Below, one piece after another: positions 12,004-22,776 of a DNA stretch of 64,000 nucleotides. This DNA is from Trametes villosa (taxonomy: Eukaryota; Basidiomycota; Agaricomycetes; Polyporales; Polyporaceae). The notes under the pieces are model-generated. The model saw only the letters and a program-made list of their open reading frames with translations. It made no database searches and had not been told where the DNA came from. The stretch lies in assembly GCA_002964805.2 (NCBI GenBank), contig PUDQ02000001.1:5170001-5234000 (forward strand). The letters are read 5' to 3'. Positions within the stretch are counted from its first letter, which is position 1; each line of letters begins with the position of its first letter. A program made the position numbers and the translations under genes.

Positions 12004-12387
12004 GTGCACCCCTCCTATCCGTATGGAAACCCGCTGAGCATCAAGCACCCGGCGTCGCTACCCCGCCGGCCGTACGACCCAGCCTCGCGCGCCCTGTTCG
12101 AGGACATGGGCTACGGCGGTGGCGGCGTCAACGGGTCGCTGCGCTGGCGAGATCTCGCGCTCGACCTGCTGTTCCCCGTCGACCAGGCACGGGAGGAAGC
12201 CGAGAAGGCGGCGCAGGCCCGCAAGATGGCGAGCGGCACGACCTCGAACCACCCGCCGCCGCAGCCACAGGTGCCGCCACAGGACCAGACCGTCGACGAG
12301 GACGACGCGGAGGAGAACGACGAAAACGACGATGACGAGGAGGGCGACGGCGAAGGAGAAGGCAGCTTCGACGATGATGAAGAGTAG
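12004..12387 (+). CDS. Unrecognised open frame with acidic tail, probable 3' exon
   Basis: A 127-codon plus frame opens directly after a good acceptor (ttcccag at 11997-12003) and ends with TAG. It begins VHPSYPYGNPLSIKHP, continues SLPRRPYDPASRALFEDMG and LRWRDLALDLLFPVDQ, then turns Pro/Gln-rich and finally into a long Asp/Glu tract. The first codon is GTG, so this is more likely a last exon than a complete gene. I do not recognise the family. The acidic tail would suit a nuclear or chromatin-binding protein, but that is a guess. Confidence 0.4.
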   Translation: MHPSYPYGNPLSIKHPASLPRRPYDPASRALFEDMGYGGGGVNGSLRWRDLALDLLFPVDQAREEAEKAAQARKMASGTTSNHPPPQPQVPPQDQTVDEDDAEENDENDDDEEGDGEGEGSFDDDEE

Positions 12388-14296
12388 CTTCGGCGGTCGC
12401 TCAGGAGACTCGTTGGCTGTGCGTCTGGCGCCTCCTCGCTGGGCGCTGATACTCACTAAGGCTGCCCAAGGACTGAGGTCAGCATGTATGTAACAACACC
12501 CGGAACTGTATACTCAACATGTTTGGCGTGCGTCGCGCCGCCGCGTCACCGCCGTCTGGTTCGTTCTGCATTACCTACTAATACAGCCGGCGACGTAAGT
12601 CGAGACGCCACCTCGGGTTCAGTACACACGCGGCGTGCTCTGACAAAAAGTCCTTTAACGGGAATAGCAGCGGCAGCGCGCGGCTCCGCGTCCAGATCCG
12701 CATCTTACCAGCGCTGCTGCCGTCCCCGGGTGCCGGCGTGGGTCCAGGTGAGTGCTGGTCAGAACTCTGCGCGGAAGTAACGTCATGAGAAAGAGCGCGG
12801 CTTGCGCTCTGCAGGGAATCAGAACGGGCCGTGCCTGGACGTGCACATGCGCCGCTCGCCTAGCGTATCGTGTCAAGGCCGCTGGAGTCGGGTGGGGGCG
12901 AGGATCCAGGCGTCTGCTTAGCGTAGCGTTTCAGGTGCGCTCGACCAGGTGAGGACTGTCCGAGAAGCACCCGGCCCATATGCTCGGCCTCGCCGTCGGG
13001 AGGCTTGGATCATGATACAACCTGGCGTGGGCTCCGTTAGCCTGCGAATTGACACAACTTAGGCTACGCCCTGCGGGCATGACCAATCTGCGATCACCGT
13101 CCGTCCGCGCGGGTGATCGAATCTACTATGGCTACCCGACCAGGGCAGCACGGAGGGAGGGCTCTTCCTCGCAAAGTCTGCAGGAAACTCTAAACGTCTC
13201 TGCCGGAGCGTACGCGCAGGAAGCATTCCAGGGCCGGCATCGTGCCCTGAGCGGCTGGGCACCCACGTCTCGTACGCGCTGTCAGAATTTCGCACCGTGA
13301 GGCCGCCGCCCGGGAGCACGCTGGCACGTCCGGACTCTGTTCGCAAGCTTTCAGGTGTCCCGCGCGCAACAGCGCGCACCGTGATATTTGCTCACAAGAC
13401 CCACGGCATTTCCTCGCGCGGTGGTCCGCGGACGCGCCGCGGGACGAGCGCGGCACTGGCGAAGATGGAGCGGTCCGCGCCCCTCATCACACACACCGAC
13501 CCAGCGGCGCGGTGGGAGCCCCCCGATACGCAAACGAAAACCCGAACGGTGAGCAACCCGTCCGACGGAGCGAACGCGACGTCCCGGCCTTTCTCCGGCA
13601 CTGGAGACCCGCCGTCGAAGCGAGGGCCCAGGTGCGTCTGCCGCGACGATGCAAGGATCAGCAAGAAGGCCCGGCGTACGAGAGCCTCGTGGGCACCGCC
13701 CGGTTGTCCAGATGGCAGGCAGCGATGGCCCCGGACGCCGGGAGTCCCACAAGGCACGGCGGCTCGTCACTGTCAGCACCTCCTGCGCGCCAGACTCCAG
13801 TGCGCTTGTTTTCACGCTCAACGCTGAGAAGCCCGGCGAAGCGCCACCCAGCGTGATTAGAGTGCGCACTGGAACTTCCAGAACCCGCACGCCCTGGGCT
13901 GCTTGCGTGGTCCAAGATCTCGATCGCGTCGACGCCAGATCTGTTCTGACAGCGTGGCCTTCGGACGCTTTAGTGCGCGCACTGACTAGGAACCCGGCGT
14001 TTGCGCGAGCGGAGCACGCGCGCAGATGGAGAGAAAAGTCCTGATGATTGTCCGTGTAAGGTACTCTAAAGAGACGCGCGGGGTACAATGCGACTATGTA
14101 CGGGGGTCTACAACAGTCCATCAGTCGGGGCGAGCGGGATACAAAAGGGGTGGAGGTCTATGCAGCGAGAGGATAGCGATCGAAAGCGCCAGACAAAAGG
14201 CACGAATTAGAGAGCACGGGATATCTAGACTATGTACGTACGGCGCTCTCAGAGGGTTTTGGCGGCACGCGGCCAGGGAGGGAAGGAGCGGCCCGG
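12388..14296. other. Unassigned GC-rich stretch
   Basis: Long overlapping open frames occur on both strands around 13.3-14.1 kb, but this is expected of GC-rich DNA and none has a recognisable domain, coherent composition or exon chain. I see no supportable gene. Confidence 0.45.
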
Positions 14297-15017
14297 CTAC
14301 TTGTACGCGAGGAAGTAAGCGGAGAGGGCGGGGAGATCGTTGGATCCCGCGTCCGAGTAGCCTTGGCGGCGAGACCCGTTGAACTTGAGGACGACGACCG
14401 GGCCGCACCACGGCTTTGACGCGTGGCCGTTGGTTATGCGATAAATCGCGCGGTTTATAGGCGAGCCGCGCTGCAGCGACGTGGGGCAGTACCAGATGTG
14501 CAGCGGGAAGCGCAGCGGCTCGCCGTTGAGGCCTTGCGTCAGGATGATGGTGTTCGGAACGCTCTCAGGGAAGTACTCCTGCACGAGCGGGCTCGGGCAG
14601 ATCCCCTGAGAGATCGTTCCCTGCGGGCGGCACTGGACCGTGATAATCCGCGAGCGCTCTGCGGAGATGGCAGGTTAGCGTTCGGCGTCCAAGCGAGGCG
14701 CGTCGGAATAGGTACCTTCGTGCGGCATGAACAGCAGCGCTGAGACAGAGACGAGCTCCGCCTGGGCCGGAGGCGGCGTCGCGATCATATTCGGGAACTG
14801 GGCCTGCTGAGTGTTAATCGGGACACACTCGCGGCGATGGCGGGGCCAGTCCTACAAATCGGGATCAGCTAACGGCGGTGGCCGCGGCGCAGGGATGGCC
14901 ACTCACGCTCTGGAGGTGCTCGGGCGTGCAGTACCACGCATTTTGGCAGCGGCTGCACCACATGGAGGTGGGCCGGCAGCAGATGATGCAAGGGTGATTA
15001 ATGAGCGACGTGTTCAT
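14297..15017 (-). CDS. MYND-type zinc-finger protein
   Basis: Three exons (15017-14907, 14851-14716, 14658-14297) encode 202 residues. The MYND finger occupies about residues 10-47: CIICCRPTSMWCSRC, then WYCTPEHLQS, then WPRHRREC, giving the C-x2-C, C-x2-C, Y-C and H-x3-C ligands. The rest is a single small domain with no catalytic motif I recognise (SRIITVQCRPQG, IILTQGLNGEPL, CGPVVVLKFNGSRRQGY). MYND fingers usually bind proline-rich partners, so a protein-interaction role is likely. No SET domain is present. Many basidiomycetes carry uncharacterised MYND proteins of this size. It is divergent from the Y14 gene, with about 800 bases between start codons. Confidence 0.88.
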
Positions 15018-15821
15018 AGCGAACAGAAGTAGAGTAGAGGCGAACGAACGGGAAATGACCGACGAGGAATGCGAGGACGGTATGACGGAACGGCCGCTCT
15101 TTTATTTGCGAGGGCGAGCGGCTGTTCTCGCGTGGGACAAAGGCGTTTTTCTCGTGCAGAGATCTGAGGGAGGGAGCAGGCGGTACGTAAATGGACGGAC
15201 TTGCAAGGTACGAGCGGAGGGAATGCTTACTTGAATAGTTGATGAAGCATGGCTCACATCACCAGCACGGTACGCGGCTGATCTCATCGCGCTCGTCCGC
15301 CGGGTAAGCCAAGGGCTCGTATGTGAAACGGTAAAATAGAGTGCGGCGCGTCGCGTTCGCGTTCCCAGCGGTTTCCCAAGCTGTACGAAAACGGACGGCT
15401 GTCCGGAGTCAAGCTACCTGTTGGGAGGCCGCCGCGGGCTGGCACTGGCAGGAAGTAATTTATCATGGCGAGCTAGAAGCGGTGCAGGGGTTTTTGGGGA
15501 TAAACGAGGAAGTGTGACACCCAGTCGAGCGTCGTCCTCAGATCGTCCGCTGCTTCCCAGGGTGCGGCGGCTGCAGCCTGACTCGGGTGTCGCAATACAA
15601 AACCGCACAAACTGGGGACACGGCGTCTTGACCGTTTCAGTATGCCCCGCATCCGGTAACACGCCCGCCTCTTCTCCCCGTCCGCCCGGGGACCGTCTCC
15701 GGGCCCGGCCGGCGCCCCGGCGCCTTGCCCGGGGTTCCTCCCGCGAGAGACGCCCGCGCGCGCGGTTGGCTGCGAGTGCGCGGCGCGCTCAGCCTCTGCA
15801 GCCTTCTTCATCTCATCCACT
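15018..15821. promoter_or_regulatory. Divergent intergenic region between MYND and Y14 genes
   Basis: About 800 bases separate the two start codons. Overlapping open frames here have no recognisable content. The region presumably carries both promoters and 5' untranslated regions; I see no clear TATA box. Confidence 0.45.
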
Positions 15822-16549
15822 ATGTCAGACGATGGCATGAACATCGACGATGGTGCGTAGCTCGCACTATACTGCATCCTCGCGACTCATATATCACTCC
15901 CGCGCAGGCGGCGTCGTCAGAAGAAAGGGCAGAGGGTTCCAAAGCGCCGCAGGTATGTGCATTCCCGGACTGCAGCATTCGAACAACTAAAGAGACATGT
16001 ATATCCGCAGGGAACGAAAGCGCCGTCACCTCGGAGCAAGTCTTCGACCGACTCGACTCCACGCAGACCTCAGAGACCCGTGCTGCTCGCTGTATGTGCC
16101 ACCATACGGTCCTGACCGCGGATGCTGACACAGGCCCGCAGCCGTCGAGGGGTGGATCGTAATGGTCACCGGCGTGCACGAGGAGGCGACGGAAGAAGAC
16201 GTGACGGACAAGTTTGCGGAGTACGGCGAGATCAAAAACCTGCACCTCAACCTGGACAGGCGAACGGGATACGTCAAGGTGCGCCATGCGCCCGCTCGAG
16301 CTCCCTGCATCCGCATCCGCCCCCGTCCTCACCCTTGATTGCCAGGGCTATGCGCTCGTGGAGTACGAGACGAATGCGGAGGCGCAGGCTGCCATTGATG
16401 GCGCGTCCGGGTCGCAGCTTCTGGAGCAGACCATCCAGTGCGACTTCGCCTTTGTCAGGCCGCCGCCGGCAGGGCCTAAGAAGGGTGGTCGCGGACGCGA
16501 GGGACGCGGACGGAGCGCGAGCCCGTCGCGTCGACGGGGAGGAGAGTAA
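15822..16549 (+). CDS. Y14/RBM8A-like exon junction complex RNA-binding protein
   Basis: Partner of Mago nashi in the exon junction complex, which marks spliced mRNA for export, localisation and nonsense-mediated decay. Five exons (15822-15852, 15908-15952, 16011-16091, 16142-16278, 16346-16549) give 165 residues. A short acidic N-terminus leads to one RRM at about residues 54-132. RNP2 is seen as WIVMVTGV and RNP1 as KGYALVEYE. The helix block [18 protein letters not shown] and the [12 protein letters not shown] strand are typical of Y14, where the RRM face binds Mago rather than RNA. The tail is Gly/Arg/Ser-rich ([13 protein letters not shown]). Its presence fits an intron-dense genome. Confidence 0.95.
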
Positions 16550-16928
16550 AACCATCGGCGCGCGGTCTCCTGCGGCATCCCATCCCTGGCCGTCGTTTGT
16601 GCAACTATCTTTGTCTCTCTCTCGCTTACAGGCTCGCCTGCTCGTCCTCTGTCCTGTAATGTATCTGCTTTCTCGGTCTGAATATTGTCCGACTGTACCC
16701 GATCTCTCGTAGTGCATCCTATGTCTGTATGCGCCGTAGACTCAGGCTAGTGCAGGGACACCGCGGGCGCCCTGGGTAGTGTAGCACGCGTGCACGGTGT
16801 TTGCACGCGCGTGACGTGAGTTCTCACGCTGCCGTGCGCGAGGCCTGCACCGAGCGTCCAGCCTAACACGCCCTCCCTCTCTCCTCCCCCGTCCCCTCGT
16901 CGTGTAATTCGTCTCAGCGCCAGCCAGA
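16550..16928. other. Intergenic region between Y14 and HP1 genes
   Basis: Contains the 3' end of the Y14 transcript and the HP1 promoter. C/T-rich tracts lie just before the HP1 start. No other gene seen. Confidence 0.5.
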
Positions 16929-18110
16929 ATGCCGAGGGTCACAGCCAAGGGCGACGGGTCCGGCTCGGAGAGCGAGCCCGAGCGCACGCGTTCAGCGAAA
17001 AAGCAGCCCGCGTCCGCGTCCAAGAGCGCGTCCAAGGACAAAGGACGCGCAGAGGACGATGCTGCAGAGGGCGACGAGGAGGACGACGACGATGAGGAGG
17101 ACGAGGAAGAGTTCGAGATCGAGGCGATTCTCGACGCGAAACACGGCACGTTCCCCGAGGTACGCCCCCACGAGCGTGTCTGCATACGCGCAATGTCTGA
17201 CGATGCCACCGCGTGTGCACGCGCCTCTAGGGCCGGATAGGCTACCTCGTCAAGTGGAAGGGATACGGGGAAGAGCACAATAGCTGGGTAGACGAGAAGG
17301 ACGCCGAGTAAGTGCCCCGCCACCGTGCACACGCGCCCCGACGCGTCGAGGCTGAACCCTCCCCTCCCTCCCTAGCGGCGCGAAGGCGCTCATCGACGAG
17401 TTCTGGAAGAAGCACAAGAAGGGTGGGCGCAAGTCGCTCCCGCCCGCAAAGGCGAAGACGACCCCAGCGTCCAAGCCGCGCAAGTCCTCCGCGAAAGACG
17501 CAGACTCGGACGCGGAGGAGGAGCCCGAGGCCGCGCCCGCGAAGAAGCGCGGGCGCGCCGCGAAGGCGGCGTCCGCGTCCGCGCGCGGCGGCTCGGACGA
17601 GGAGGACGAGGAGGAGCCCGCGAGCAAGGTGAAGAAGCCGCGGAAGAGCGCGGGCACGGGCGCGGCGAAGGGCCGGCGCAAGAGCAACGCGGACGCGATG
17701 GACGAGGACGGGGACGGGGAGACGTACACGGACATGCGCAAGTGGAAGGACGTGAGCAGCTGGGAGCACCTCGTCGACAGCATCGACACCGTCGAGCGCA
17801 CGGACGGCGGGGAGCTCTTCGTGTACTTCACGCTGTGAGTGCCCGGCCGGTCTCCCATTTGCCCGCCCGTCCGCTTCCGTGTGGCGCTGACCGTCGGCGT
17901 GTAAACTAGGAAAAACAAGAAGGGCCACGGAAAGGAAAAGTCGGACATCTGCAAGAAGAAGATGCCATACAAGGTACGTGCACCCGCCCGCCGCGCCCCG
18001 CACCCGCCCGCCACCGGCTCTAACCCGTCCGTTGCCCATGTCAGCTCATCGAGTTCTACGAGAGCAATCTGCGCTGGAAGGCCAACGACGACGACGCCAT
18101 GGAAGAGTGA
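16929..18110 (+). CDS. HP1-like heterochromatin protein (chromo and chromoshadow domains)
   Basis: Reader of H3K9-methylated nucleosomes that packs heterochromatin. Five exons (16929-17159, 17231-17307, 17376-17834, 17910-17973, 18045-18110) give 298 residues. A basic then acidic N-terminal tail precedes the chromodomain at about residues 60-108 (EEFEIEAILDAKHG, YLVKWKGYGEEHNSWVD). The hinge is a long Lys/Arg/Glu-rich stretch with several basic patches suited to nucleic acid binding. The C-terminal chromoshadow domain starts at DMRKWKDVSSWEHLVDSID, has a FVYFTLKNKKG strand and ends with LIEFYESNLRWK, the dimerisation helix. Domain order and size match fungal HP1 (Swi6/HpoA). Confidence 0.93.
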
Positions 18111-18968
18111 GCCCGGCTCCGCCACCGTCCCGGGTGCCTCCCCGGGCCTCTTGTTCGTTCGTTCCTACCAAGTGCTCTCGCGTTCATAAAACGTCTGTCT
18201 AGTTCCATTTCCCTGTACACTGCCTGTTTATCCTGTACCTGCTGTCCAAGTGATACGTATTGCATTCTATCTCAGTGCCTACCTGCCCCTGAGTGTCTTT
18301 ATGTCCTCGGTATCCCTCCGGCGAGATGACCTGCCCTGGTTGCGGAGTACTCGTCCGAGCAGGCTACACTTGCCTTGTGGCGGCCGAGTATTAGTTATGG
18401 CAACTGTGTCGAACTAGTGGCTCAACCACTCAAGCCACACAAGTGCCACACACCGCATCGCGTAGACAGCTGGAACACACGTCGCATACATGCGCAACAC
18501 GGCACCGCGCAGGTGTCAGTGTGTCCTCGAGCGCAAGCGAACAAAGGTATAGAAAGGAGGTATGTATATCATGCATGGAGCGCGGTGTAGTATCCACGAG
18601 CTAACTATAACATATCGGTAACATAGGCGTTCAAACAAGACTCAGACATGCCGCGAAATAACTCAAGAGAGCGTCCCGCTCGATCGCGAGTACACGTAAC
18701 ACAACGTCTGCGGATGCGCGTGCGCGTGCGGGTACAGGTGCGTGCGCCCCGCCCAATAAATAACGTCGCGACTGGCGACTTGCGGCACGGGCCGCGCGGG
18801 GACTAGCCGGCAAACCAAAACGCCCGCCAATCGCGCGCGCCCCAGAGCTAAAAAGACGCGCGACGAACCAACCAAGCAGCACGGCTCCGCGCGCGCCGCA
18901 CCCCGCACCCGCACCCGCACAGAGGAACACGACTTCCAGCCCATCCGCGCCCGCGCTCGGGTGCCCGC
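18111..18968. other. Convergent intergenic region
   Basis: About 860 bases between the HP1 stop and the stop of the 932-residue gene. It should hold two 3' untranslated regions. A short CACCCG-type microsatellite lies near 18900-18920. No gene seen. Confidence 0.5.
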
Positions 18969-21900
18969 CTAGAGCTCCTGATGCAGCGGCGACCGCTCCT
19001 CGCCCGCGATCTCCTGCGCGAGCGCCTGCGCGACCGCGTCTGAGTCCGCGCTCTTCTGCGCGTCGTCCGCCGCGGACGTCTTGTCGCCCTCGAGGTCCGC
19101 GACTCGGTTCAGGGCCGCCTCGACCTCCGCCTTGCCGCGGCCGATCACGACGGGGGGCACGTCCGCGCCCGCGTCCGCGGGCGTCTGCGTGTGCTCGGGC
19201 TCCTCGATGGGCAGGATCGAGTACGTCTCGTCGCCAGGGGCGTCCTCGTCTGACGCGTCTGAGCCCGCGTCCGCGGCCGCGCCGAACGCACGCTCGCCGC
19301 CGCGGTTGATCCGCCGGAGACGCGTCTCGAACCCGGCGACGACGTCCTCGACCTCGTTTTGGAGGTCTGCGATGCCGTCGACGACAGGGTTGATCGGCGG
19401 CGAGGGGTGCGTGCCGTCCTGGACGGTGTGCACATGCGCCTTGAAGCTCTCGGCGCCTGCGCGGGCTGTCAGCACGGTGTGTAAGAGCTGACAAGGTGGG
19501 ACGGGCACTCACTCCGTGCGAGGTCGTGGTAGCGTTGCCAATCCAGGTAGGACACGTCATCCAAGTAGGCGTAGTCGAGGCCGATGTCGGCCTGCGCCTT
19601 GTCGACGATGTCGCTCACCTCCGCAACAACCGTGCTGACCTGCCAAAATAGTCAGAACCGACGTCGATACCGCAGCGGGAGTGACGGCATACCTCCGCAA
19701 TCTCCTTGTTCAGGTGCTCCTGGTACCAGCCGTTGACGATGGCCTCCGTCTGGTGCAGACGCTCGGTGAACTTGTCCTGCACCTTCGAGATGACGCGCTC
19801 CCAGATGAGCTTCTTCTCCTCGTTCGTCCGGCCCTCCTTCTGGAGGTTCGCCAGGTACTTCTCGGCGCCACGCAGGAACTTCTCCGCGTCCTCGACGAGG
19901 TCCTCGACCTCCTTCCGGATCGCGACGCTCTCCTTCAGCTCCGCCGCAGCGGCCTTGCGGAGCGCAACGAGAGCCTTGCGGAGGGCCTTCTTGTTCGCGG
20001 CGATGGCCTCCTTCAGCTTCTGCTCCCACTCAGAGTGCCGCCGCTCGATGTCCACCCGCGTCCGGTCGTTCTTCTCACGGCGCGCACGCAGCCGGGCCTC
20101 CTTCTCTTCCTCGGTCTCGGTCTCCGCCGGCGCCGGCGCGGCGTCGGACGCGTCCGGCTCTGCGAGCAGGTCCTCCGGGAGGCCGAGCTCGGCCTTGAAC
20201 GCCTCCAAGTCCGGGTCGGACAGCTTCTCGAGAAGCTCGGCGCCCGACTCCGCGACGGGGCTCACGATCGACGCCACCCCGTCCGAGACGGTGGCGAGGA
20301 CCTGCGTGACCGTGACCGCGACCTCGGCAGACGCGGACGAGGCGATAGACTTTGCGGACGGCGCCGCGTCGGCGACGGACGCGGCTGCGGACGACAGGGC
20401 GGATCCGGCGTCCTGGGCGGCAGCGCGTGCACTTTCACCCAGACTGGACGCGGCTGCAGGGACGTCCCGGGTGACAGATGAGGCCGCCTCGCGCGGCGCC
20501 TCGAGGGCAGACGCGGCGGCCGAGGCGAGCGAGGACGCGGGGGGTGCTACGGCATCACTTGCAGCTGAAACGACAGAAGACACGGAGGGCGACACGGCGG
20601 CGGCGATCACAGATGCGGTGGAACTGAGCGCGTCGGATGCGCTCGACACCCCCGATGAGACCTTGTCAGCCGCCACCGACACGGAGGACTTGACGGCGTC
20701 GGACGCCTGCGCGATGTGGGCCGCAGAGCTGGCCGCCGCCTCCGAGATTACGTGAGAGGCGCGGGACAGGAGATCGTCGGCAGCAGAGCTAGGGATAGCG
20801 GTTGTAGCGGAGGCAGCGGAGGACGCAACGGAGGACAGCGTCGAGGAAATTTTTGCCGAAGCCTTAGAGGCTTGAGAAGACGCCTTGGAGAGCTGCGAGG
20901 ACGCTGCGCTCCGCACCTGGGAGGCGGAAGGCGTCTGTGGCTTCCCGCTCAGCTCCTTGACATGCTCCCAAATTTTCCGGACATGCGGGTCGACGAACTG
21001 TCGCCGCTGCTCGCCGAGAACAGCGAGGAGTTGCGCGACAAGGACCTTGATCTTCTCCCACACGGGGCGGGCGTACGGACGCGCGCGCTCGTAGCCGTCG
21101 TACGTCTTCTGGGCGGCAAGGATCACGTAGGGGCGTGCCTTGTGCTGCCACTGCTTGAGCGTAGCGACGGTCGGGGCGACATATGGCTCGAGTAGCCGTT
21201 CGTACTCCTGTTCGGCACGAGTCCGATAGGGAGCCGCCTGTGCCTCGAGCTTCACGAGCTGCGGCACAGCGTACTGATTGTACAGCGGGATGACACGCTT
21301 GTTCCACTGGGGGACCACATGCGCGTTGAATTCCTGTTGCGCCCGAGCGGCGATGGGTTTGGCGGTGCGAACGGCGTAGTCAGCGTAGGGCTTAGCCTTC
21401 TCGACATACGGCGCCACGGAAGGATGCGCGAGCGCGTGCTGGATTGGCGGAATGATGTACGGGTCGATAACCAGGCGGCGATACTCGGCGAGGCCTCGGC
21501 AGATGGGTGACTTGAGCTTGTCGTCTTCCGGGCAGACAGAGAGCGTGTAGATGGTAAACCAAAGTAGGAAGCCTCGGAAGAGCAGCTCGACGAAACCACT
21601 GGACCGGCCGCCGGACTTTTTCTAACGGGAAGCGGTTAGCTACCAGTACGAGACAGCGCCTAGCAGACGGCCTACCTTGCCACCCTTTTTCGGTTTCTGC
21701 TTCCCTTTGGTTTTCACGGATTTGGACGAAGCATTCGCCTACAGGAACGGTCTATCAGTAACGCGCTCCAGGATAGTTCAAGATTCAGGACGTATTCAAG
21801 ATCTCTAGCGAACGCAGCCACAAACCGGGTTGCTTGGAGTGACACGCCGTCAGCAGCCGCATCAGTCGGAGGATAGCATAGGGATGTGTTTCATGAGTGA

Positions 21901-22491
21901 TCCGCGAGACCAACTGGCATCATTACGAGTACAGGAGTAGTCTCGTAGACCCGTCCTAGGGGGTAGGATGTGTGCGCCTCATGATCTCTGACCGTGTGGT
22001 TCTAGCGCTACCCTGCCAGGTCCGCGTGGTTCTGCATCTGATACATTAGACGGTAGACCATCCGTCCTAGGGCGCTCGGGGGTACGTTAATGGAGAAGAA
22101 CCACGGAAGGCACCACCGTTATCATCATGAGACGTGCTGCGCGCCCGAAGCCACTCGGAGAAGAAAGCAGGCCCGCCGACCGACGCTCTAACGCGAAGAA
22201 ACCCAAGGAGGAGTCATAGGCAGAAATCCCGCACTCGGGCGGCCGAGCGGCTCTGACATGACGAGACGGGTAAAGAGGCGGCGTTTCTGGGATACTCACA
22301 GCTTTGTCCGCGTCCACAGCGGCCGATTTAGCGGCTACATCTGTGTTGCTTCCATTCGCGAGCGGGCTGGACTTGTCAGGGACGTTAGGAGTGTCTGGGT
22401 TCGCCTTCTTCGCTATGCGCGGCAGGGCTTGGGTCGAGTGTGTGCGTGAGGCGGGAACGGGCGGGGCGGGGGTGCGTCGCGTGACGACCAT
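18969..22491 (-). CDS. Membrane-anchored protein with long helical and Ala/Ser-rich regions, function unknown
   Basis: Five exons (22491-22300, 21738-21676, 21621-19693, 19639-19513, 19456-18969) give 932 residues. The basic N-terminus (VVTRRTPAPPVPAS, SVKTKGKQKPKKGGK) is followed by one hydrophobic segment at about residues 94-113 (FVELLFRGFLLWFTIYTLSV). Next comes a region rich in repeated YVEKAKPYADY-like units (AQQEFNAHVVPQWNKRV, YNQYAVPQLVKLEAQ), which looks like apolipoprotein-style amphipathic helices. A roughly 300-residue Ala/Ser/Val tract of short helical repeats follows, then a charged coiled-coil region (EKEARLRARREKNDRTRV) and an acidic C-terminus. I recognise no named family. 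A single-pass membrane protein with lipid- or surface-binding helices is the plain reading. Intron 1 is 561 nt, unusually long here. It shares a 285-bp divergent promoter region with the 650-residue gene. Confidence 0.8.
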
Positions 22492-22776
22492 GGCGGGCGG
22501 AGGAGAGGCGGGGGACGTGCACCAGGCAGACTATATGCGCGTATGCAAGACAGGCTAAGTTAGAGAGCGAGGGGCATCCAGCAGGCGGAGCGAGGGGCGG
22601 GTGTCGTGGTGAAGGCGGAGAGGACTGTTCAAGTTGGCTGCCCCGCAAGGCGCCTGCAGACGTGTAATGTGTTTGTGCCTGTTTGCGCCCGCGTCGTCAT
22701 CGACACCGCCGGCCCCCTCATCTCTCCAATCGACGGCCATCATCCAACACTCGTCCTCCAGGCCGCGTCCCACGAC
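22492..22776. promoter_or_regulatory. Short bidirectional promoter region
   Basis: Only 285 bases separate the start codons of two divergent genes, the 932-residue (-) and 650-residue (+) proteins. Both promoters must lie here. No clear TATA box was seen. Confidence 0.5.

Noticed and set aside
13351..14121. 256-codon minus-strand open frame
   Set aside because: Overlaps long frames on the other strand; low-complexity Arg/Ala/Pro composition and no domain, as expected by chance in GC-rich DNA.
19681..20755. Long plus-strand frames antisense to the 932-residue gene
   Set aside because: Mirror frames of the Ala/Ser codons (GCG/TCG) on the minus strand; the minus gene has a consistent exon chain.
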